64,000 nucleotides of DNA. Origin: Thermoanaerobaculia bacterium. GTDB taxonomy: Bacteria; Acidobacteriota; Thermoanaerobaculia; UBA5066. Position numbers and translations under genes: made by a program. Below, piece by piece: positions 56,357-64,000 of this stretch (position 1 is the first letter of the stretch; each line of letters starts with the position of its first letter). Under the pieces are notes generated by a model. The model had not been told where the DNA came from, did not search any database, and worked only from the letters and a program-made list of their open reading frames with translations. Where the stretch lies: NCBI GenBank assembly GCA_022071945.1, contig JAJVIN010000050.1, positions 1 to 64,000 on the forward strand. Direction: 5' to 3'.

Positions 56357-57140
56357 CAGCGTCTCCTTCCGCCCGGCCGGTCCAGGCGCTTTTTTTCGGA
56401 GGATGGCAGGCTTGAATGCCGGCCGCAAGCCGTGCGCTCGCCCGCCGAGGGGCTTCGCCGTGCCTTCCGGAGCCCGTCACGTCAACGCTTTCTCACTCCC
56501 TTTGAGCCGCGATTTCGTTTCGGCTGCCGTGGTTCACCACGGAAGGCCGCTGCGGGTTCGCGGACGGGGACCAGAAGGCTGAGTTGTCGTTCCCGTTGGC
56601 CTCGATGCGGGCGATGGGATCAAGGATCTTCACCTTGTTTGTTGTGATCCATCGAGGTTTCCGATTTGCCTTGAGAACCAAGAGAGCTAGCAAGTTCCAG
56701 GCCGACGCGGCCCGTCCTCGACGATGCCGGGCGGGCTGGCGGCGCCGTGACGAGCCATCCAAGACACCCGGTGAAGTGAGAAAAACGGGCCGCCGCGACT
56801 GTCAGGATTGAGAGGTGGCCCGGGCATACACCGTCGGCCGGAACGCGCCGGGGGTCACGTTCTGTGAGCGAGCTCTCATCCCCGCCGCGCTGGCATGAGC
56901 TGTGCTGCGGAGATCGCGTCTCACACAGTCGCCGATCGCCGTGGCCGATATCAGTGCCACGCATGGAGGAAGTGTCCGGATGCAAGGGGAAAGGCCATTT
57001 TGTCGAGCCGCTGGTCCGAGTTCAGCGGGGAGTTCCCGGGAAGGGGTGTCCTCGGCGGAGGGAGCCTCCCGTCGAATGGCCGGGGCAGGGGCAAGGCCGC
57101 GCGCTCGCCAGCGTCCTGCCCAAGTCCTCGCTCGAGAATC
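56357..57140. other. 784-bp spacer without a supported gene
   Basis: Several overlapping frames exist in both directions but none has a family match, ribosome-binding site or protein-like composition. An AT-richer patch (about 56620-56700, TTTGTTTGTTGTGATCC) may hold the promoter of the divergent surface protein or of the halogenase-like unit. Nothing more can be supported. Confidence 0.5.
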
Positions 57141-57425
57141 ATGACGGCGGACACCCTTCCGAGTTTCCCGCGGGGTGCCGGTGTTTCCCGCTGGGTCGAG
57201 CGGGCCCGTCCGTCTCTCCCGCGTCCCGGTGGAAACACCATCCACGACCCTGTCGTGGAAGTCGAAGTTTCGCGCCGCGGGCGCCTGGACACCGCCGCGG
57301 ACCGGGGCCGGGTCCTCGTAGACCTCTGGGATTCCCGCATCTTGTGGGGGAAAGAGCCGTCGTTCTCCGCGATCAGCCGGCGGATCCGGAAACTGAACGA
57401 AACACGGGACGCGGAGGCCGAATGA
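57141..57425 (+). CDS. Small protein overlapping the halogenase-like gene, unknown function
   Basis: A 94-residue frame from ATG 57141 (MTADTLPSFPRGAGV) whose stop overlaps the next start by four bases (ATGA). The second half, VVEVEVSRRGRLDTAADRGR then LWDSRILWGKEPSFSAISRR, reads like a compact alpha/beta protein. No ribosome-binding site is obvious and the family is not recognised. The tight overlap is the main reason to list it; an accessory to the flavoprotein is possible. Confidence 0.4.
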   Translation: MTADTLPSFPRGAGVSRWVERARPSLPRPGGNTIHDPVVEVEVSRRGRLDTAADRGRVLVDLWDSRILWGKEPSFSAISRRIRKLNETRDAEAE

Positions 57426-58918
57426 CCCTGAGGCGGGTCGACATCGCGATCCTGGGCTCGGGATTCGGGGGAGCGCTCCTGGCGCTCGTCGCCTCGAGGC
57501 TCGGCTATTCCGTGGCCCTCCTCGAACGGGACCGGCACCCGCGTTTCGCCCTCGGGGAGTCGACGACACCGCTCCTGAACCTTGTTCTGCGCCAGCTCGC
57601 CACGCGCTACCGCCTGCCGTTTCTCATCGACCGGACGAAGTACGGACCGTGGAAACGCGCCCGGCCCGATCTCCCGGTGGGCGTGAAGCGGGGCTTCACC
57701 TTCATCGGAAACGAGGCTGGCCGGTTTCCCTCCGATGCACCCGGCGGAATCCTGATGGTTGCCGCCAGCGGGAGCGACGAGATGGCCGACACCCACTGGG
57801 AGAGAGCAAGCTTCGACGCCTGGCTCTCGGACCACGCGCGCCGGGAGATCGAGGCGGCGGGCGGGATCTTTCGCGAGGAGTGCGACATCCGGCTGGTCTC
57901 TCTCGACGAGCCGGTGAGACTCGATGCGGACTGTCCCGGGGAGCGTTTCCAGATCGAGGCCGGCGTTCTCGCCGACGCGACCGGTTCCTCAGGGTTCCTG
58001 GCCCGCGAACTGTCGATTCCCGAAGACGTCGAGGGCCCTCAGCTCCGTACCTGGTGCGTCTACGGACAGCTCGAGGGAGTGCCCAGGGCGACGCCCCTGC
58101 TTGACTCGCTCGGTTATCGGACCGGCCGGTTCCCCTTCCCGGCCGATGACGCGGCCCTCCACCACGTGTTCGAGGGAGGGTGGTGCTGGAACCTCCGGTT
58201 CGACGACGGCCGGACGAGCGCCGGCTTCGTCTTGGATTCCGGGGTGTCCCCTGGACCCTGCGACCTGGAGCCCGCCGATCTGTGGCGGGAATGGGTGGCC
58301 CGGCATCCGCTGCTGGGCCGGTTCTACGGGTCCGCGAAGCCCCTGGTGCCCTTCGGCCTCATCCCGAGGCTTGCGCGGCGGCTGGCCCGGGCCGCCGGAC
58401 CAAACTGGGTGCTCCTGCCCCATGCGGCGGCCTTTGTCGATCCGCTTCTCTCGGGCGGGCTGTCACACACGGCACTCGCAATCGAGAGACTCGGCAGGGT
58501 CTTCCGCCGGGGAATCCGCCGGAGCGCCCTTGCGGAAGACCTCGCCCTCTATGGCGGGGACCTGCTGGGAGAGACGAGAGGCCTGACCCGGTTGATCGCC
58601 GGTTGCCGCAAGTCGTTCGGCCGCTTCGACGTCTTCTCGGCCTTCGTCATGTCCTACTTCGTTTCCGCCAGCTCTCTCGAGAACGCCCGGCGCCAGGAAA
58701 CGCGAAACGGCTGGGATCCCGGCTTCCTCCGCCTGCGGGAGCCCGCGTTCTTGCATGTGCTCGGAAAGACCCTGGACGATCTCGACCACGTTCTCGCGGG
58801 AGAAGGACCGGGTCCGGCAGGCTTCCTGACGGATCTTCGTGAGCGCCTCGCTCCGTGGAACGCCGAGGGGTTCTGCGATCCCGCCGCCGGGAACCTCTAC
58901 GCAGCGGGGGGCGGGTGA
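57422..58918 (+). CDS. FAD-dependent halogenase-like monooxygenase
   Basis: A 498-residue flavoprotein related to tryptophan-halogenase/PHBH-type enzymes. The Rossmann motif is ILGSGFGGALLA (G12-x-G14-x2-G17), followed by LGESTTP typical of this group. K89 (GVKRGFTF) could correspond to the catalytic Lys of flavin halogenases, and W254-C-W256 (GGWCWNLRF) to the WxWxIP motif, which is incomplete here. A second flavin segment FVDPLLSGGLSHT lies near residue 340. It would act on an unknown small molecule or carrier-bound substrate with reduced FAD. It overlaps a short upstream gene. Confidence 0.82.
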   Translation: MTLRRVDIAILGSGFGGALLALVASRLGYSVALLERDRHPRFALGESTTPLLNLVLRQLATRYRLPFLIDRTKYGPWKRARPDLPVGVKRGFTFIGNEAGRFPSDAPGGILMVAASGSDEMADTHWERASFDAWLSDHARREIEAAGGIFREECDIRLVSLDEPVRLDADCPGERFQIEAGVLADATGSSGFLARELSIPEDVEGPQLRTWCVYGQLEGVPRATPLLDSLGYRTGRFPFPADDAALHHVFEGGWCWNLRFDDGRTSAGFVLDSGVSPGPCDLEPADLWREWVARHPLLGRFYGSAKPLVPFGLIPRLARRLARAAGPNWVLLPHAAAFVDPLLSGGLSHTALAIERLGRVFRRGIRRSALAEDLALYGGDLLGETRGLTRLIAGCRKSFGRFDVFSAFVMSYFVSASSLENARRQETRNGWDPGFLRLREPAFLHVLGKTLDDLDHVLAGEGPGPAGFLTDLRERLAPWNAEGFCDPAAGNLYAAGGG

Positions 58919-59081
58919 TGATCACAGACGCCCCCCGACTCCGCCATCCCTTGACGAGGTCCATCCCTCTCAACGCAAGCCCGACCGTCACTCCGCCGAG
59001 GGTTCTTCCTCCATCCCATCAAGGTCGCGGCGTGCTGATCTCAGTCCCACCTGTTGCCCAGAAAGGAGCAAACCCTTGACC

Positions 59082-62000
59082 ATGAAACCGCCCGTCTCGA
59101 GATGGATCTTGCTTTTTACGGGAACCCTGTTGCTGTCCGCCGGAGCGGAGCGCGCCCTGGCTGGACCTGCCGCGCAGACCTCGAAGGTCCCCCTTTACTT
59201 CGAGCCTAACCTCGGGCAAACGGCCCCGGGGTTCGAGTTCCTGGCTCGAGGCGAGGGGTATCTGGCCCTCGTGAAACGCGACGGGATCACCCTTCGGTTG
59301 ATGTCGGGCCGCTGCGGCGAGCCCGCGCGCAAGGGACCACTCTCCCGCGATGGCGGTGCGAGCGGGCCGGAAACGCCGGCGCAAGAGGCACCGTGCGCCA
59401 CGGAGACCGCCACCCTGCGAATCGAGGGGGGAATGCCGCACGCCCGTGTCATACCGGAGCAGAAGCTCGAGGGAATCAGCAACTACCTGATCGGGAACGA
59501 CTCGTCGAAGTGGCTGACGCACATCCCGCAGTACGGCGCCCTCCGTATCGAGGAGGTCTATCCCGGGATCGACCTCGTGCTGAGGCCGAGCGGGTCGAAC
59601 CTGCGCTACGACTTCGAGATCTATCCGGGCGCCGACCCGGGGAAGATCCAGATGAGGCTCGAGGGTGCCGGGAGGACCGAACTCTCCGGGGAACGGCTGG
59701 TCCATCACATGAAGGGAGGCCAGCTCGAGCAGCGGGACCTGCGCGTTTCCCAGGGCGCGGAGAGCGTCGCGCGAGCCAGGTTTCTCGCGACGCCCGACGG
59801 CCGGATCGGCTTCGACGTGCCGGCGTGGAACCGGCGCGAGAAGCTGGTGATCGACCCGACCTTCTCGTGGGGGACCTACCTCGGAGGCTATGGTCCGGAG
59901 GCCGTCAGGGGAATCGCGATCGACGGCTCGGGGAACGCCTACGTGACGGGGCTCGCGAACAACCCGGTTTTTCCGACGACGGCGGGCGCCTTCGACACGG
60001 TCCACGGGGGCGGCTACGACGTCTTCGTCACGAAACTGAACCCCGCGGGCACGGCCCTCGTCTACTCGACCTTCCTCGGTGGGGCCGTCAACGACCACGG
60101 AATCGACATCGCCGTGGATGCCTCCGGCAGCGCCTACGTGACGGGAGAAGCGGGAGGCCCGGACTTCCCGGTCACCGCGGGCGCCTTCGACACCGTCCAC
60201 GGCGGCGACTACGACGTCTTCGTCACGAAGCTCAACGCGGCGGGCACGGGACTCGTCTATTCCACGTTCCTCGGTGATGCGGGCAGGGATTCCGGCTTCT
60301 CGATCGACCTGGATGGCTCCGGCAACGCCCACGTGACGGGAACCACGACGAGCGCGGCGTTCCCCACCACGGCGGGGGCGTTCGACACGTCCTACAACGG
60401 TGGCGGAGACGCCTTCGTCACGAAGGTGAATGCCACGGGGACGGGGCTCGTCTACTCGACCTTCCTCGGCGGAATCGACCTCGAGTCCGGAAGAGGGATC
60501 GACCTCGACGCCTCCGGGAACGCGTACGTGTCGGGCGAGACGATGAGCCCCGGCTTTCCCATCGTGGCGGGAGGGTTCGACACCACCCACAACGGGGACT
60601 ACGACGTCTTCGTGACGAAGCTGAACGTGACTGGCACGAGCCTTACCTACTCGACGTTCATCGGGGACGCCGGCGGAGACTACGGCCGGGCGATCGCCCT
60701 CGATGCGACCGGGAACGCCTACGTCACGGGCTATACGGGAAGCGCTAGCTATCCCACTACGGCGGGGGCGTTTGACACGACCCAAAACGGAGACTTCGAC
60801 GCTTTCGTGACGAAGCTGAACGCGGCGGGCACGGCCCTCGTCTACTCGACCTTCCTCGGTGATTCGGGGATGGACTTCTCATACGGGATCGCCGTCGATT
60901 CCGCCGGGCGTGCCCACGTGACGGGTTACACCGCGAGCACCGGATTCCCCGTCACGGCCGGGGCCCTCGACACGGTCCACAACGGAGACTTCGACGTCTT
61001 CGTCACGAAGCTGGACGCCGCGGGCGCGGCCCTTGCCTTCTCGACGTTCCTCGGCGGGTGGGGCTACGAGGGAGGGTACGGGATCGCAGTTGACACCTCG
61101 GGCAACGTCTTCGTGACGGGGCAGACGCAGAGCGACACGTTCCCCGTCACCGGGGGAGCCTACCAGACGGCGATCGGGGGGAACCTCGACGTCTTCGTGT
61201 CGAAGATCAATCCAACCGGTGACTTCTTCTCCTTCTCCACGTTCCTGGGCGGGCCCGGGTCCTCGTCCGAATCCTCGTTCGCGCGAGCGATCGCGGTGGA
61301 CGGCTCCGGGAACGCCTACGTGACGGGCTCGACGGGCAGCGCGGGGTTCCCCGTGACCGCGGGCGCCTACGACACGGCGTACGGCCAGGGCGTCGACGCC
61401 TTCGTCACCAAGCTCAACCCGGCGGGCACCGGGGTGGTCTTCTCGACGTACCTCGGAGGATCGGACCGGGATGAAGCATACGGCATCGCCGTGGATGCCT
61501 CGGGAAACGCCTACGTCGCCGGCTCGACCGAGAGCGCCGGCTTCCCCACGACGGCCGGTGCCCTCGACACGACGCACAACGGGAACTGGGATGCTTTCGT
61601 GACGAAGCTGAATCCCTCGGGCTCCGGGCTCGTCTTCTCCTCGTTCCTCGGTGGCGTCGACTCGGACCAGAGCCGCGGGATCGCCGTGGACGCCTCCCTG
61701 AACGTCTTTGTGACCGGCGAGACGTGGAGCGCGTCATTCCCCGTGACCGCGGGGGCGTACGACATCTCGCACAACGGCAGCGTCGACGTCTTCGTGTCGA
61801 AGATCGCCCCCACCGGCGACTTCTTCACCTACTCCACGTTCCTCGGCAGCCCCGCCCAGGACGACGCGGGTTCGATCGCGGTCGATGCGGCGGGAAACGC
61901 CTACGTGACGGGCTTCACCTACTCTTCGCTCTTTCCCACGACGGCCGGTGCCTACGACACGAGCTACAACGGTGGCGGGGACGCTTTCGTCACGAAGCTG

Positions 62001-64000
62001 AACGCCGCGGGGAGCGGGCTCGATTACTCCACGTTCCTGGGAGGCGGCGACGTCGATTACGGCAAGGCCGTCGCGGTCGATGCCTTCTGGAGGGCCTACA
62101 TCACGGGCTGGACGCTTGGTCTGGGGTTCCCGACCACGGCCGGCGCTTACGACACGAGCCACAACGGGGGCTTCGACGTGTTCGTGACGAAGCTGAACGC
62201 GGCGGGCAGCGCCCTCATCTATTCCACGTTCGCGGGTGGCTCGACCGATGACATAGGGCGGGGCATCGCCTTGGACGGCCCGGGGAACGCCCATGTCACG
62301 GGCTCGACCACCAGCACGGGCTTCCCCGTCACCGCCGGGGCGTTCGACACGGGCTACAACGGTAACGGCGACGCCTTCTTCGTGCAGCTGAACGCGGCGG
62401 GCGCGGGCCTCCTCTATTCCACGTTCCTCGGTGGCACTCTCAACGACACTGCTCACGCGATCGCGCTCGGCGCCGGCGGCAGCGTCTGGCTGGCGGGCGA
62501 AACGGGGAGCCAGGACTTCCCGGCGACACCCGGCGCCTTCCAGAACAGCGCTCCCTCCAGCATGAACTCCGGCTTCGTGACGCGGTTCATCGCCAATGCC
62601 GCCCCGGTGCTCACACCCGTTGCCTCTCTCACCGTCCCCCGAGGGGCGACGACCAACGCCCTCATCGCGACCGTGACGGACCCCGATACAGCGCCACCAG
62701 CCCTCGCCGTCTCGGCCGCGGGTGCCCCGGCCGGGATCATCGTGGCGAACTTCGTCCTGACGCCCACGGGGCCCGGGACCTACAACGTCACGGCCGACAT
62801 CATCGCGGCCTGCAACGCCGCGGCGACGGGAACGGTGAACCTCGAGGCTACCGATGGCATCGCGGCTCCCGTGACCGGGTCCTTCACCCTCAACACGACG
62901 GACGCCTCCGCGACCGCCACCCTCACGGGTGGGGCGACCCTCTGCCTGGGTGACACCACGACTCTCTCCGTCGCGCTGACGGGAGTCGCGCCGTGGAGCC
63001 TGACGTGGTCCGATGGATTCGTTCAGAGTGGCATCTTGGTCTCACCGGCGACCCGGGTCGTCAGCCCCGCGGTGACGACGACCTACACGATCTCGGCGGT
63101 GTCGGGCGCGAATGCATGCGGGGGAACGGCTTCGGGGTCGGCCCTCGTGACGGTCAACCCGCGTCCCACTTCCACGCTCACGGGAGGGGCAACCCTCTGC
63201 GCGGGTGATGGCGCCACGCTGTCGGTGGCACTCACGGGAACGAGCCCGTGGAGCCTGACGTGGTCCGACGGTTTCGTTCAGAGCGGCATCTTGGTATCGC
63301 CGGCCTCACGGGCCGTCAGCCCCGCGGTGACCACCACCTACACGATCACCCTGGTGACCGATGCCACCGGGTGCTCGGGCACCGCCTCGGGGTCGGCCCT
63401 CGTGACGGTCAACCCACGCCCCGCGGCAACGGTAACGGGAGGCGGGACGATCTGCGCCGGGACGGTGTCCACGGTTACCGCGGCCCTCACTGGAACTGCT
63501 CCCTGGACGGTCACGTGGAACGACGGCCTTGTGCAGATCGTGGTGGCCAGCCCGGCGACGAGACAGGTGAGCCCGACCTTCAACCAGACGTTCGCCGTGC
63601 TGTCTCTTTCGGACGCAAAATGCGCCGGTGGAACCTCGACGGGAGTGGCGGCCTTCGTGGTGAAGCCGGTTCCCTCGGCGGTGATCACTGCGGCCAACGG
63701 CATCTGCTTCTCGTCAACGGGCAACTCGGCCTCGGTTCCTGACGGCGGAATCGGCACGACCTACGCCTGGGGAATCACGGGCGGAACGATCACGTCGGCA
63801 ACGAACACGAAGGACGTCACGTACACGGCGAACGCGTCGGGGAACGTGGTCCTCACCGTCACGGTGACGAAGGACGGGTGTCCGAACGTGGGGACGAAGA
63901 CGATTCCCATCCAGACGCTTCCTCAGGCCCCGGCGCCGCTGATTCCGGCGGACGGGTTGGTCTACAGCGGAGCGTTCGTGTCGTGGGCGCACGCGGGAGG
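59082..64000 (+). CDS. Giant exported SBBP-repeat protein, 3' end beyond window
   Basis: At least 1639 residues, open to the window edge. A signal peptide (WILLFTGTLLLSAGAERALA) is followed by a conserved N-terminal domain (YFEPNLGQTAPGFEFLARG; ISNYLIGNDSSKW; IEEVYPGIDLVLR; DFEIYPGADP), then 14 SBBP beta-propeller repeats and at least three 84-residue Ig-like repeats. The N-terminal domain and repeats are typical of large surface proteins in Acidobacteriota and related phyla. A TTG six bases upstream (59076) is an alternative start with better spacing to AAAGGAG. It is probably a surface or secreted adhesin; the C-terminal sorting signal is outside the window. Confidence 0.9.
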   Translation, partial: MKPPVSRWILLFTGTLLLSAGAERALAGPAAQTSKVPLYFEPNLGQTAPGFEFLARGEGYLALVKRDGITLRLMSGRCGEPARKGPLSRDGGASGPETPAQEAPCATETATLRIEGGMPHARVIPEQKLEGISNYLIGNDSSKWLTHIPQYGALRIEEVYPGIDLVLRPSGSNLRYDFEIYPGADPGKIQMRLEGAGRTELSGERLVHHMKGGQLEQRDLRVSQGAESVARARFLATPDGRIGFDVPAWNRREKLVIDPTFSWGTYLGGYGPEAVRGIAIDGSGNAYVTGLANNPVFPTTAGAFDTVHGGGYDVFVTKLNPAGTALVYSTFLGGAVNDHGIDIAVDASGSAYVTGEAGGPDFPVTAGAFDTVHGGDYDVFVTKLNAAGTGLVYSTFLGDAGRDSGFSIDLDGSGNAHVTGTTTSAAFPTTAGAFDTSYNGGGDAFVTKVNATGTGLVYSTFLGGIDLESGRGIDLDASGNAYVSGETMSPGFPIVAGGFDTTHNGDYDVFVTKLNVTGTSLTYSTFIGDAGGDYGRAIALDATGNAYVTGYTGSASYPTTAGAFDTTQNGDFDAFVTKLNAAGTALVYSTFLGDSGMDFSYGIAVDSAGRAHVTGYTASTGFPVTAGALDTVHNGDFDVFVTKLDAAGAALAFSTFLGGWGYEGGYGIAVDTSGNVFVTGQTQSDTFPVTGGAYQTAIGGNLDVFVSKINPTGDFFSFSTFLGGPGSSSESSFARAIAVDGSGNAYVTGSTGSAGFPVTAGAYDTAYGQGVDAFVTKLNPAGTGVVFSTYLGGSDRDEAYGIAVDASGNAYVAGSTESAGFPTTAGALDTTHNGNWDAFVTKLNPSGSGLVFSSFLGGVDSDQSRGIAVDASLNVFVTGETWSASFPVTAGAYDISHNGSVDVFVSKIAPTGDFFTYSTFLGSPAQDDAGSIAVDAAGNAYVTGFTYSSLFPTTAGAYDTSYNGGGDAFVTKLNAAGSGLDYSTFLGGGDVDYGKAVAVDAFWRAYITGWTLGLGFPTTAGAYDTSHNGGFDVFVTKLNAAGSALIYSTFAGGSTDDIGRGIALDGPGNAHVTGSTTSTGFPVTAGAFDTGYNGNGDAFFVQLNAAGAGLLYSTFLGGTLNDTAHAIALGAGGSVWLAGETGSQDFPATPGAFQNSAPSSMNSGFVTRFIANAAPVLTPVASLTVPRGATTNALIATVTDPDTAPPALAVSAAGAPAGIIVANFVLTPTGPGTYNVTADIIAACNAAATGTVNLEATDGIAAPVTGSFTLNTTDASATATLTGGATLCLGDTTTLSVALTGVAPWSLTWSDGFVQSGILVSPATRVVSPAVTTTYTISAVSGANACGGTASGSALVTVNPRPTSTLTGGATLCAGDGATLSVALTGTSPWSLTWSDGFVQSGILVSPASRAVSPAVTTTYTITLVTDATGCSGTASGSALVTVNPRPAATVTGGGTICAGTVSTVTAALTGTAPWTVTWNDGLVQIVVASPATRQVSPTFNQTFAVLSLSDAKCAGGTSTGVAAFVVKPVPSAVITAANGICFSSTGNSASVPDGGIGTTYAWGITGGTITSATNTKDVTYTANASGNVVLTVTVTKDGCPNVGTKTIPIQTLPQAPAPLIPADGLVYSGAFVSWAHAG
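59870..62590 (+). repeat. 14 coding SBBP repeats, about 62 codons each
   Basis: The unit reads GIAVDASGNAYVTG, then FPTTAGAFDT, then DVFVTKLNAAGT and LVYSTFLGG. Thirteen full units and one degenerate final unit (FPATPGAFQ) are present. Asp and Gly positions that could bind calcium are maintained throughout. The DNA repeats have diverged, so the array is not a recent expansion. Confidence 0.9.
62919..63675 (+). repeat. Three coding Ig-like repeats, 252 bp each
   Basis: Units begin at about 62919, 63171 and 63423 (TLTGGATLC, TLTGGATLC, TVTGGGTIC) and share WSLTWSDGFVQSGILVSPA, SPAVTTTYTI and ALVTVNPRP. Units 1 and 2 are nearly identical in places (e.g. TGGTCCGA around 63007 and 63262), which suggests recent duplication; unit 3 has diverged. 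Confidence 0.85.

Overview
The window is high-GC bacterial DNA with genes packed on both strands. No rRNA, tRNA, CRISPR array, transposase or phage gene was recognised. PilZ proteins, a CheY-like regulator, a PAS/GAF sensor kinase, RND-type adaptor plus MacB-like permeases, a TonB-dependent receptor remnant and bacterial glutamate synthase point to a didermic (Gram-negative) bacterium. Large SBBP and FG-GAP surface proteins together with an Oar-like receptor remnant fit Acidobacteriota (Thermoanaerobaculia/Holophagae-like) best; Myxococcota is an alternative. This placement is inference only.

Layout. 1-6.5 kb: edge-truncated secreted Ig-like protein, FGE/SUMF1-fold secreted protein, small Ala-rich protein, long secreted 5'-nucleotidase, polytopic membrane protein, double-PilZ protein. 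6.5-13.1 kb: cytoplasmic molybdopterin oxidoreductase, small c-type cytochrome with a clear terminator, and an adaptor plus two MacB-type permeases with no ATPase. 13.1-20.2 kb: repeat-rich spacer, then gltB-gltD-response regulator behind a good sigma70-type promoter. 20.3-28.8 kb: STT3-like membrane glycosyltransferase, archaeal-type gatE-gatD, alpha/beta hydrolase, and a response regulator with its probable partner kinase. 28.9-42 kb: second copy of the dispersed repeat, SulP-STAS-cNMP transporter, large GH57/GH119-like amylase, NAD-malic enzyme, CBS protein, class V aminotransferase, minimal RNB exonuclease. 42-49 kb: small membrane and hypothetical proteins, GspG-like protein, TonB-receptor remnant, LOG-family protein, gene remnant, serine hydrolase. 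49-64 kb: NfnA-NfnB-zinc ribbon-ferritin fusion, Cys-rich small protein, FG-GAP surface protein, halogenase-like flavoprotein, and a giant SBBP protein running off the edge.

How the genes may work together. A nitrogen/redox theme recurs. GltBD makes glutamate from glutamine and NADPH, GatDE would use glutamine to make Gln-tRNA, and the Nfn-like fusion would balance NADH, NADPH and ferredoxin. Malic enzyme and the aminotransferase feed central carbon and nitrogen. The amylase, nucleotidase, serine hydrolase and surface proteins suggest polymer scavenging at the cell surface.

The most unusual points are: the archaeal GatDE pair in a bacterial context; the Nfn fusion with a C-terminal zinc-ribbon/ferritin-like part, whose 3' end also survives as a decayed copy on the other side of the serine hydrolase; a roughly 200-bp dispersed repeat in opposite orientations at 13.2 and 28.9 kb; and a bacterial STT3-like protein with a degenerate WWD-type motif.
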